A stretch of 64,000 nucleotides of DNA, taken from Elephas maximus indicus (lineage: Eukaryota; Chordata; Mammalia; Proboscidea; Elephantidae). The stretch's first letter is position 1. Each line of letters opens with the position of its first letter. A program made the translations under genes and the position numbers. This document shows positions 12,199 to 22,200 of the stretch, one piece after another. Location: the NCBI RefSeq assembly GCF_024166365.1, contig NC_064842.1:13673001-13737000 (forward strand), given 5' to 3'. The notes beneath the pieces were generated by a model. The model was not told the DNA's origin. It made no database searches and saw only the letters and a list, made by a program, of their open reading frames with translations.

Positions 12199-12399
12199 GT
12201 TCCTGGGTGGGATGAATGGTTAAGCTCTAGTCTACTAACTGAAAGGCTGGTGGTTTGAACCCAGCCAGAGGTGCCTTGGAAGACAGGTCTGGCGATCTGA
12301 TGCCAAAAGATCATCACCCTGAAAACCCTATGGAGTGCAGTTCTACTCTATAACACATGGGGTCACCATGAGTCAGAATCAACTCGATGGGAATGGGTA
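12199..12399 (+). mobile_element. AfroSINE (long subfamily)
   Basis: Starts gttcctgggtgggatgaatgg and ends cagaatcaactcgatggga. It follows the preceding AfroSINE in the same orientation after 12 bp, which includes that element's target duplication. Confidence 0.9.
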
Positions 12400-12753
12400 A
12401 AATGAGGTCACCTAGAGACTTAATGTAAATAATGAAAAGAAGAGGTCCAAGGACTGAGCCCTGAGGCACTCCAACATTAAGAGGTCAGAGAGACAAAAAT
12501 AGACTGAGAAGGAGAGGCCAATGGAGCAGAAGGAAAATTAGGACGGTACCGTGAACTGAAAGCCAAGTGCAGAAAGAGGATAGAGTGATCCACTGTCTCA
12601 AATGTTCCTGACGGGTCAAGTAAGATGAGAATAAAGAACTGGGTTCTTAAGTCTTAATTGGATTTTATACTCTGTAAGTCCAGAGAGCTTAATAAGAGAA
12701 CTTTTGGTGATATGGTCAGAGTAAATAACTAATAAATAGCTATCATTATAATT

Positions 12754-12919
12754 GGAAACCCCGGTGGTATAGTGATTAAGTGCAATGGCTGCTATCCAAA
12801 AGGTTGGCAGTTCAAATCCACCAAGTGCTCCTTGGAAACTCTATAGGGCAGCTCTACTCTGTCCTATAAGGTCCCTATGAGTCAGAATCGACTTGACGGC
12901 AGTAGGTTTTTTTTTTTTT
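12754..12919 (+). mobile_element. AfroSINE with 14-bp target-site duplication
   Basis: ggaaaccccggtggtatagt head, poly(T)-containing 3' end. Perfect 14-bp duplication CTATCATTATAATT at 12740-12753 and 12920-12933, so a fairly young insertion. Confidence 0.97.
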
Positions 12920-12964
12920 CTATCATTATAATTCTCTTCCCATGGATGTTTCACAGGCCCTTAA

Positions 12965-13087
12965 TCTCAAAACCAAAACAAAACCAAACCCAATGCCTTC
13001 CAGTAGATTTCAGCTCATAGTGATCATATAGGGCAGAGGAGAATAGCTCCACAGGGTTTCCAAGGCTGTAATCTTCATGGAAAATCT
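12965..13087 (-). mobile_element. AfroSINE, truncated
   Basis: caaaaccaaacccaatgcct through the ccacagggtttccaaggctg block on the plus strand. The tRNA-like head is missing, and RTE sequence starts abruptly at the break. Confidence 0.85.
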
Positions 13088-14527
13088 TTAAAGAAAATTA
13101 GAAGAAGTCCATGAGAGCCAAAATATGACCTTGAGTACATCCCATCTGAATTTAGAGACCATCTCAAGAATATATTTGACACACTGAACAGTAATGACCA
13201 AAGACCAGATAAGTTGTGGAATGACATCAAGGACATCATATGTGAAGAAAACAAAAGGTCGTTAAAAAGGCAGGAAAGAAAGAAAAGACCAAAATGGATG
13301 TCAGAAAAGACTCTGAAACTTGCTGTTGAATGTTGGGTAGCTGAAGCAAAAGGAAGAAATGAAGTAAAAGAGCTGAACAGAACATTTCTACGGGAGGCTC
13401 AAGAAGACAAAATAAAGTATTATAATGAAATGTTCAAAGACCTGGAGTTAGAAAATGAAAAGGGAAGAACACACTTGGCATTTCTCAAGCTGAAAGAACT
13501 GAAGAAAAAATTCAAGCCTCCATTTGCAATATTTAAGGATTCTATGGGCAAAATATTGAAAGACACACATGCAGGAAGTATCCAAAGAAGATGGAAGGGA
13601 TACACAGAGTCACTGTATCAAAAGAATTGGTCGACATTCAATGATTTCAGGAGGTAGCACGTGATCAAGAACCGAAGGTACCGAAGGAAGAAGTCCATGC
13701 TGTACCAAAGGCACTGGCAAAAAACAAGGCTCCAGGAATTGATGGAATACCAATTAAGATGTTTCAAAAATGGGTGCAGTGCTGGAGGTGCTCACTCATC
13801 TACGCCAAGTTTGGAAGACAGCTACCTGGCCAGCTGACTGGAAGAGATCAATATTTGTGCCCATTCCAAAGAAAGGTGATTGAACAGGATGTGTAAATTG
13901 TCTAACAATATCATTAATATCACACTCAAGTAAAATTTTGCTGAAGTTCATTCAAAAGCTGTTGCAGCAGTATATCAACAGGGAACTGCCAGAAATTCAA
14001 GTCAGATTCAGAAGAGGACGTGGAATGAGAATATCATTGCTGATGTCAGTCGGATCTTGGCTGAATGCAGAGAATACCAGAAGTATCCCCTTGTTCTTTT
14101 TGAATGACTGCCTCTTGGTCTATGTACAAGTTCCTCATGAGCACAATTAAGCGGTCTGGAATTCCCATTCTTCGCAATGTTATCCATAATTTGCTATGAT
14201 CCACACAGTTCAATGCCTTTGCACTAGTCAATAAAACACAAGTAAACATCTTTCTGGTATTCTCTGCTTTCAGCAGAAGAACCTGTACATAGACAAAGAG
14301 GGAGTTGTTCAAGCAAAACAAGGGGATACTGCATGGTTTAAAGTCAGGAAAGCTGTGTGTCAGGGTTGTACCCTTTCACCATACTTACTCAATCTGTATG
14401 CTGAGAAGCTGGACTACATGAAGAAGAATGGGGCATCAGGACTGGAGGAAGATTCATTAACAACCTGTTTATGCAGATGACACAACCTTACTTGCTGAAA
14501 GTGAAGAGGACTTGAAGCACTTACTGA
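13088..14527 (+). mobile_element. RTE-clade LINE (BovB-like), endonuclease end to reverse transcriptase, internally rearranged
   Basis: The element runs from the end of the endonuclease region through the linker (open at 13214-13657) into the reverse transcriptase (caccatacttactcaatctg, atgcagatgacacaacctta). A ~200-bp piece at 14082-14280 is in the opposite orientation and its ends duplicate the flanking RTE sequence. The copy lacks the 5' and 3' ends and carries stops. Confidence 0.9.
13214..13657 (+). pseudogene. RTE ORF fragment, linker between endonuclease and reverse transcriptase
   Basis: Open for 147 codons. The Lys/Glu-rich translation (LWNDIKDII, KRQERKKRPKW, KYYNEMFKDLE, FLKLKELKKKFKP) matches the region of RTE/BovB polyproteins that precedes the reverse transcriptase. 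The next conserved block (lysine-rich NKAPGIDGI-type motif at ~13720-13745) is in another frame, so the ORF is broken. Confidence 0.85.
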
Positions 14528-14984
14528 CTGGCAAGAAGTGGGTTAAATTGTCCACGGAGTTGTATTCTGTTGTTTAGGTAACAGGTCAGCCAGTCCTGGA
14601 TGTTAACTAGTTGACTACACATGGAGAGTTAGGGGAATAGGAAGGCTTTTTACATGTCCATTTTAAGAAAAACCGAAACTGCGTGTAACTATTAGATTTA
14701 AAACTATGATAAATTAAGAAGCAACAATACAGTTTTTAGAGGATTTTCTATGAATTTCTTTTATAATGAGACCTCCCATAATGTATTTTAAGCATAGTTC
14801 CATTTATAGAAATTTGTTTTAATTCAACATATCGAGAAAGCATCAAACTTTAATAAAACAAGGTAGAGTATGAATTCGATTTAAACCAAATTATAATAAG
14901 TTCTATGAAGGGATAGCAATAACCTAAATAGAAAGAAAAAAAAAAAATCCACCACCCATTTGTCATACTGTGGTGACCTGCATG
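14528..14984. other. No recognised feature
   Basis: AT-rich sequence with no repeat family I recognise, ending in an A-run at 14937-14947. Confidence 0.5.
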
Positions 14985-15330
14985 TTGCTATGATGCTGGA
15001 AGTGACCCACTCATGTTTCAAATACCACCAGGATCACAGATGGTGGACTGGTTTCAGCAGAGCTTCCAGGCTAATATAGACTAGGAAGAAAGGCCTGGTG
15101 ACCTACTTCTGACAACTAGCCAATGAAAACCTTATGGATCATAACAGAATATTGTCCAATATAGTGCTGGAAGATGAGTCCCCAAGTTAGAAGACACTAC
15201 ACAATAGCTGCAACAAGGGACTCAAAGACACCAGTGATCATGAAGATGACACAGAACCAGGCAACATTTCGTTCTGTGATACATATGGTTGCCACGTTGA
15301 AGTCAACTGGACAGCAACTAACGACAAGTA
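14985..15330 (+). mobile_element. RTE-derived non-autonomous element (interior missing)
   Basis: The last ~110 bp (gctgcaacaagggactcaaa ... ctggacagcaactaacgac) align with the RTE 3' tail seen at 16580-16704 and 43865-44004. The first ~230 bp do not match those copies, but fit what I remember of the RTE 5' region (gagcttccaggctaat, aatattgtccaatatagtg). The two parts are directly joined. Confidence 0.6.
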
Positions 15331-15829
15331 TAAAAATGAAATTACAGTCTATTAGTGAAGATAAAACTAACACAATATACAAACACATGTCAGAAACATT
15401 TAAGCACAAAGCAAATATTGAATGCTAAACAACCCCGGGGTAGGGAAATTAAACCACTTCAAAGGATTTTGTAACCTGCAACAATAACGGATAAAATGAC
15501 CAATTATTTACATGCCCAGTGAATGCGGAAAGGACGCCAGTTCTGCCTCGCTAAACACTACCACTGCCACTTCTAACTAATCTTGCTGTAGTTCCCCTCC
15601 TTTGCCTCAGCGCTTAGTCACGCTTAGCTTCCTCCTGCAGTTGCCATATCTGCCCCACAGCAATTAGATCCTAAGACAAAGCTCCAAGAGAACAGCACAT
15701 TGGAAACTCTAAGATCAAGACCAGAACTAAGGAACGAAAAGCTTCAAAACGTAGTGTTTTATGCAACTTTATCTTTTTCATCGCACACTATGAGAACATA
15801 AAGACATAGAAATATTAAGCAATCTTTAA
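15331..15829. other. No recognised feature
   Basis: No gene or repeat family recognised in this stretch. Confidence 0.5.
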
Positions 15830-16900
15830 AATCTTTTTATTTTGAAATATTTGCAAGATTATACAAGGGACTCTTGTATGCTTTTCACTCAGAGTCACCA
15901 AGTGGTAACATTTCATCATTTTTATCACTCTGTTTGAACCATTTGGGAGTAAATTGAGACATCATGCCTCTTGTCCCTAAATACTTCAATGCACGTTTCC
16001 TAAGAACAAGGACATTCTCTTACAATTATCCAAATCAGTAAATGAAACATGATTACAATATTACCATATAACCTATAGCAACAACAAGAGAAATGGAGAA
16101 AATATTGAAGCTGTCAAGGATTTCATTTTACTTGGATCCACAATTAACGCCCATGGAGGCAGCAGTCAAGAAATCAAATGACGCATTGCATTGGGCTAAT
16201 CTGCTGTAAAAGACCTATTTAAGGTGTTGAAAAGCAAAGCTATCACCTTGAGGACTAAGGTGTGCCTGACCCAAGCCATGCAATTTTCAATCACCTCAGA
16301 TGCATTCGAAGGCTGAAGACCAAAGAAGAATTGATGTCTTTGAATTATGGTGTTAGCGAAGAATATTGAATATACCATGGACTGCCAGAAGAACGAACAA
16401 ATCTGTCCTGGAATAAGCACAGCCTGAATGCTCCTTAGAAGTGAGGATGACAAGACTTTGTTTCATGTATTTTGGACATGTTGCCAGGAGGGACCAGTCC
16501 CTAGAGAAGGACATCATGCTTGGTAAGGCAGAGGGTTAGGGAAAGAGAGGAAGAATCTCAATGAGATGAATTCACAAAGTGGCTGCAACTATGGACTCAA
16601 GCATAACAAAGATTATGAGGATGGCGCAGGACTGGGCAGTGTTTCATTCTGTTGTACACAGGGTTGCTATGAGTTAGAACCAACTCGATCGCACCTAATA
16701 ACAGCATATAACATATATTCTATATTCAAATTTTGTCAATTGTCCCAACAATGTCCTTTACAGCTATCTTCCTCCTAATCTAGGAACCCAACCCAGGATT
16801 ACTCATAAATTTAGTTGTCATGTCTCTTTCGCCACCTTTAATCTGGCACAATTCATTAGTCTTCGTCTTTCATAACACTAACATTTTTGAAGGGTTTAGG
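15830..16900 (-). mobile_element. Old L1 fragment, interrupted by an RTE copy
   Basis: The pieces 15830-16072 (caccaagtggtaacatttca) and 16705-16900 (ttgtcaattgtcccaacaat) read as antisense old L1 3' region and are contiguous once the RTE at 16073-16704 is removed. Confidence 0.6.
16073..16704 (+). mobile_element. RTE LINE 3' end, 5'-truncated, with target-site duplication
   Basis: Covers the end of the RTE ORF and the 3' tail (caaggatttcattttacttg, gaccagtccctagagaagga, ggttgctatgagttagaacc, acctaataacag). A perfect 8-bp duplication CATATAAC lies at 16065-16072 and 16705-16712. Confidence 0.9.
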
Positions 16901-17129
16901 TCAGCTAATTAGATTTGCCTACCTCAAATACAGGTTATTTGAGGTAATACCCACCAAATTTCTCTATTTTAGAGGGACTGTTTTCCTCTTTGTAATTAAT
17001 ATGTAATTTGTGGGGAAGTTATTTTGAGACTATGTAAATACCATGTTCCTCATCGCATCTATGTTTACCTTCTTGTCATAGCATCTTGTGATGATTCTTA
17101 CCTAAATCAAGTATTTTCTTACCAAGATA

Positions 17130-17466
17130 ATTCATGTACAAAAAAATTCACTGTTTTAAAGTATATAACTGAATGGTTTTTAGTATATTCACAAAGTTGA
17201 GCAACCATCACCACTACCTAACTGCTCTCCATCCCCCCCTCCCAACCCCTAACAATCACTAATCTACTTTCTGTCTCTATGGATTCACCTATTCTGGACA
17301 TTTCATAGAAATGGAATCATGCAACACGTAGCCTTTTTTTGTCTGGCCTTTTAAAGCTTCATTCGTGTTGTGGCAGGTATCAGTACTCCATTTCATTTGC
17401 CAAAATCCATTACTACTTATTGAAAAATGGTGATTTTCTAACTCCATCGGTCCTTTTACACTTAAT
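17130..17466 (-). mobile_element. Old L1 3' region (antisense)
   Basis: Plus-strand phrases tttttagtatattcacaaag, gagcaaccatcaccactacc and ggacatttcatagaaatgga are the inverse of the ancient L1 3' end. Its last bases were duplicated by the RTE insertion that follows. Confidence 0.8.
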
Positions 17467-18632
17467 GTTGTTGTTAGGTGCCGTTGAGTCAGTTCTGCCT
17501 CATAGTGACCCTATGCACAACAGAAGGAAACACCGCCCTGACCTATGCCACCCTCCCAATTGTTGCTATGCTTGAGCCCATTGTTGCAGCCACTGTGTCA
17601 ATCCACCTTATTGAGGGTCTTCCTCTTGTTCACTGACCCTCTACTTTACCAAGCATGATGTCCTTTCCAGGGACTGATCCCTCTGATAACATGTCCAAAG
17701 TATGTGAGACGTAGTCTCGCCATCCTTGCTTCTAAGGAGCATTCTGGTTGTACTTCTTCCAAGGCAGATTTGTTCATTCTTTTGGTATTTTATGGTATAT
17801 TCAATATTCTTTGCCAACACCACAATTGAAAGGCGTCAATTCTTCTTCGGTCTTCCTTATTCATTGTCCAGCTTTCGTGTGCATATGAGGCGATTGAAAA
17901 CACCATGGCTTGAGTCAGGCGCACCTTAGTCCTCAAGGTGACATCTTTGCTTTTCAACACTTTAAACATGTCTTTTACAGCAGATTTGCCCAATGCAATG
18001 CGTCTTTGGATTTCCTGACTACTGCTTCCATGGATGTTGATTGTGGATCCAAGTAAAATGAAATCCTTGACAAGCTCAATCTTTTCTCATTTCATCATGA
18101 TGTTGCTCATTGGTCCAGTTGTGAGGATTTTTGTTTTCTTTATGTTGAGATGTAATCCATACTGAAAACTGTGGGCTTTGATCTTCCTCAGTAAGTGCTT
18201 CAAGTCCTCTTCACTTTCAGCAAGCAAGGCTGTGTCATCTGCATATCGCAGGTTGTTAACCAGTCTTCCACCAGTCCTGACCTCCTCCCCCCCACCGCCG
18301 TTCTTCTTCATACAGTCCAGCTTCTTGGATTATTTGCTCAGCATACAGGTTGAATATGTATGATGAAAGGATACAACCCTGACGCACACCTTTCCTGACT
18401 TTAAACCATGTAGTATCCCCTTGTTCTGTTCCAACGACTGCTTCTTGATCCATGTACAGATTCCTAATGAGCACGATGAAGTGTTCTGGAATTCCCATTC
18501 TCCACAATGTTACCCATAATTTGTTATGATCCACACAGTTGAATGCCTTTGCATAGTCAATAAAACACAGGTAAACATCTTTCTGGTATTCCCTGCTTCC
18601 AGCCAGCATCCATCTGACATCAGCAATGATAT
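17467..18632 (-). mobile_element. RTE LINE, 5'-truncated copy with reverse transcriptase, flanked by target-site duplication
   Basis: 1166 bp of RTE in antisense: (gtt)n tail at the left, reverse transcriptase at the right. The perfect 8-bp duplication CACTTAAT at 17459-17466 and 18633-18640 defines the ends. The coding part is broken into several frames: 18087-18311 contains the catalytic YADD motif, 18256-18648 the KAFNCVDH and GVRQGCILS motifs, and 17641-17993 the C-terminal region. Confidence 0.95.
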
Positions 18633-18648
18633 CACTTAATAGCAACAT
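18087..18648 (-). pseudogene. RTE reverse transcriptase, two overlapping frames
   Basis: Frame one (18648-18256) holds the reverse transcriptase motifs YAKAFNCVDH and GVRQGCILSSYIFNLYAE. Frame two (18311-18087) holds NNLRYADDTALLAE, with the catalytic Asp pair, and the HLNIKKTKIL segment. A frameshift near 18256-18311 in a G-rich run separates them, so no full enzyme is possible. Confidence 0.9.
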
Positions 18649-18929
18649 TATTTTTATTTTCCTTTGTCAGGAAGCTCTTCTAGAAAACTGCACTGCGTGG
18701 AGTTAATTTCAATAGACAGGTTCCCCTTGCCCTCTTGCCCTCAAGTGGTTTCCAATCTTAGATAAAAAGTCCTAAAAAGATCATCTTTCCAGGGGTTCGC
18801 ATGACCTTCACCTACCTACACTTGAACAAACAGCAGTTTGTGTGTGTCCCTCGGCCGGTCACCTCAGAGGCTCCTCCCCCTCCTCCAGGTGTCTCCTCCC
18901 AGACGGCAGCCAGAGCAGGAGGAGGAGGA

Positions 18930-19001
18930 GGAAGTGACGCACAGGAAGTGTCCCTGTTCCCCTTGCAGTGGGGGGAAGGAATCAAACCCCCAAGATGGCG
19001 G
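18930..19001 (+). promoter_or_regulatory. Candidate ETS/CRE sites and YY1 motif of the FBXO28 promoter
   Basis: GGAAGTGACG (18930-18939) is an ETS core joined to a CRE-like half site. AGGAAGTG (18943-18950) is a second ETS core. CCAAGATGGCGG (18990-19001) is a YY1-type motif that includes the start codon. These are motif matches from known consensus sites; binding is inferred. Confidence 0.55.
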
Positions 19002-19261
19002 CGGCGTCGGAGGAGCGGATGGCTGAGGAAGGAGGCGGCGGCCACGGCGACGGCGGCTCCTCTTCGGCCGCCGGCTCTGCCCAGCGACAGCCCCCACCAC
19101 CCCCGCCGCCGCCCTCGCAGCCGGGGTCCCAGGCGCCCCCGGCCCCGGCGCTTGCTCCGGACCAGCTGCCTCAAAACAACACGCTGGTGGCGCTGCCCAT
19201 CGTAGCCATCGAGAACATCCTCAGCTTTATGTCCTACGACGAAATTAGCCAGCTCCGCCTG
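18995..19261 (+). CDS. FBXO28: FBXO28 coding exon 1 (codons 1-89)
   Basis: Starts at the ATG inside CCAAGATGGCGG and ends with the Leu of ISQLRL, followed by the donor gtgagg (phase 0). It encodes the low-complexity N-terminus and the first half of the F-box, so the F-box is split by the long first intron. Out-of-frame open frames on both strands here reflect GC richness only. The 5' UTR upstream is at least partly within 18860-18994. Confidence 0.97.
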
Positions 19262-22200
19262 GTGAGGCCCCCCCCGCCGTGGGGCCCCCGCCGCCCTTTC
19301 CCCTGCCCGAGGTCTGGGGAGGGGAGGAGAGGGCAGCGCGTACCCCCGTACCCCGGGGACGGAGCCCCCGCCAAGCCCAGCGGACGCCAGAGCTCTGAGC
19401 GCGCCCTGCCTCCCCAGGCTCGCCCGCCGTGTCCGTCAGTGGGAGTGGGCTTCAGCCCGAGGCCGCCTTTCCTCCCGGGCTGGGGCGACCATCGGGGCGA
19501 ACTTTGCTTGGGCGAGTAAGGCTCCGTGCACCCCGCCCGGAAGCGGGGCGCGGGCGGGGAGGTAGCGGGAGTCGGATTTCCACCTTCCGCGCAGCCGGAC
19601 CGTGGAAACCCGAGGGGTCTCCTCGCCTGCCTTTTGTATCCGACCCTCCAGCTCCCGGCCGGGGTCGGGGGAGAAAACTCAGAAGTGGGGAAACTAGCCC
19701 AGCCACGCTTGGTTTGTATTGCAAGAATAACGTATTCATTGTTCCCCCAACCACCCAAGTTTCCTTGTCGGAGAGGGTAAAGCAGGGTTGGTCAGTTCTC
19801 CCCAAAGCAGGTAGAGGTTCCCAGGAACTTGGACGCGTTGGCGTTAGCCTTGAACCCAGCGCTCCATTGACCAGTAAGTAGAGCCCTGGGAAATGACCGT
19901 TCCGGCTTCGCCTCCTCCTGACACTTCATCCGTAGTGAAGCAACTTGGCCCTTGACAGGTCTGCCTGTTTGTTTTCTCCTCTTGCAATTCATTTTCTAAC
20001 TAGTGATGTACGTACACCCTCCAGCTTTAGGTTTTATCTCTTAAAATCATGGTAGTTCGGTCCATGATCTTTATAAATAATGAATTTGTTATTGGGATTT
20101 TACTTCTCTCCAGAGGTTTGACTGCAGGTTTGATAAATGTGTTAGTTCCATCAGATATTTTGCTTCCTTTCAGTGACTTTAAGTGGCTGAGGAGATTGAA
20201 GGAGGTGGACATTTTGAAGTGATTGCAAACCGATTCTGTGGTCGGGATTGTTTTTAAGAGGACAAAGACCTGTATCTATCCGAGTGCTGGGTAGCAGTTT
20301 CTTTTTAATAAACATACCATATTTTAGGCTTACACTTCCACTTTAAAATCGATTTTTAATTGCATTTTTAAAAGGAAATCATGCCTATTTTTTAAAAAGA
20401 AAGCTGATAAATATTAATTCAAACTGATGGCCAGTTTCTTCTAGTCAGCACAGCAGTTGAACCATGCCAGTCTGCAGGATGGAGAATTCTTCTGTTGAAA
20501 GTGATATTTCAAAATTGATTGTCCCTGAGATCCCAAAACATTTCGTGCTAGAATTTCACGGAGAATTTTAAATACTCCTTGCAATTTTCCCAGTGAATGG
20601 TCTTTCGTCAAGTTTCACGGTCTGCATTCACGGTGTCTGGAAATTGGTTATAACATTTGATTGAATGGAGGCATTCAGCCAGACAATGGCTTTGTAAAGC
20701 TTGGAATGTCCACAGTTTTATAAGTGTTGAGGAAAACTGTGGTTTCTTGTTTGTTAGCCATTTTACTTTAAAAAATTAAAAAACGTTTTTAAAGGGGGGA
20801 ATACCACCCTATCCTAGGGAACAGTTAAAAACACGTCCCATAATTTATTAATAAACGACATCTCTTTCAAGTGAAATATTCAGCTGTATTCTTAATTTCA
20901 AGCAATCATCTATCTTGTCTTTTAAGGGTACCGATTCGTAATTTCAAACAAAGATTTTTTGTAAGGAATTCCTTCTTTACCACCCCCCTCAGGAAAAAAT
21001 TCTGCAGCCAATTTTATGTCTGCAAAGACGGTTATTCATCTCCTTTAGTAACGAAGATGTATTCTTTTATTCCTTTTTTTGCTTAAGGTTAACAGGTAAT
21101 TCATACATAGTTTATCTTTTGTGGGAATTTGGAAATGTCTTTGGTTGTAGATTAATTGATCTGGTGTCAGAAGGTGCAATTCAGGTAACATTAAAAGGAA
21201 GATGTCCTTTCTTACCACTAGATGTCAGCATTAATCTAATAATGATCTTTATAAAACTGGCAAATCTAGAGGCAATGTCTGGTAGATGCTTTACATGCAT
21301 TTCCAATTCAAGTGGCTGTTTATACCTAAAGAGTTGTTTGCCCCCCAAAAAATAAGGAACTTTATCTGGTATAAAAATGTCTTCCTTTTGTTAGAAGACT
21401 GTTTTTTGAGTGGAATTACAAAAAGGCATGATATATTTGGACGGGAAACCCTGGTGGTGTAGTGGTTAAGTGCAACAGCTGCTAACCAAAAGGTCGGCAG
21501 TTCAAATCTACTAGATGCTCTTTGGAAACTCTCTGGGGTAGTTCTACTCTGTCCTATAAGGTCACTGTGAGTCAGAATCGACTGGACAGCAGTGGGTTTG
21601 GGTTTTTTTTGGTTTTATACTTGGAAGGGAATGATTTTAAAACCAGGATTTTCATAAAGCTAAATGTCAGTTATTCGGTGTCTGATGAGTTAGTTTATGT
21701 ATTGTCCAGGGTTTTTTTGTCCTTTCCAGTTTACTTGCCTTATTAGAACCTCAGTCATAACTATGGTTAGCTCCTAAGATAGAAGATAAGTACACAAATG
21801 CGTGTCCTTATTACTCTCTATTTTCTTTAAAATATTTCCTTTTAACCGCTAAATGGAATTTTTGAATTATTTGTCAGTTTAATTGATGATACTTTCTGCT
21901 TCCTCTTACCATGAATAATTGAAATTTGACTTTCCAGTCCAGTAATTTCCAAGGGACTCTCTGAATTCCTTATGAAATTGGATTTTTTTTTCCTGCCATG
22001 GACCATGGCTCTAAAAATGTACCCAGAACCTGGAAATCCTGGTTACACTCAGAGATAGTTCTTAAATAATTAACTCCCGCAATGTATTCAGAATTATTTG
22101 GCTGAGCTTGCCTTTTGAAATGACAGAACATGTACCTTGAGTTGTTTTTCCAGTAAAACTGAGAAGTTCGTGCTGATGCAGCATTAGCGTGTCACCCAGG

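Larger units (their letters stand above)
10550..12660 (+). repeat. Ancient mammalian interspersed repeat, split by later insertions
   Basis: Phrases familiar from an old mammal-wide repeat are spread over 10560-10955, 11756-12009, 12187-12198 and 12400-12650. Examples are gatcactctggttgctgg, aagtttgagatgtctac and gactgagccctgaggcactc. Gaps are filled by two L1s (10956-11117, 11130-11746) and two AfroSINEs. I do not recall its family name. Similar sequence recurs at 44655-44753/45437-45720 and at 49240-49560. Confidence 0.65.
18840..19700. promoter_or_regulatory. CpG island covering the FBXO28 promoter, exon 1 and start of intron 1
   Basis: Sequence turns from AT-rich to strongly GC- and CpG-rich at about 18840 and back after ~19700, in a window that is otherwise CpG-poor. 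There is no TATA box upstream of the start codon. This is the usual form of a housekeeping-type promoter; transcription start sites cannot be placed from sequence alone. Confidence 0.85.

Noticed and set aside
12754-12919. tRNA gene suggested by A- and B-box-like sequence
   Set aside because: It is the tRNA-derived head of an AfroSINE; no cloverleaf with an acceptor stem follows, and the same applies to the other copies.
13214-13657. Possible host gene with a Lys/Glu-rich protein
   Set aside because: The translation is the RTE polyprotein linker and continues, broken, into reverse transcriptase motifs.
18801-19881. Several long open frames on both strands across the CpG island
   Set aside because: They overlap FBXO28 exon 1 in other frames, are made of Pro, Arg and Gly because of GC richness, and have no domains. 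Only the frame from 18995 matches a known protein.
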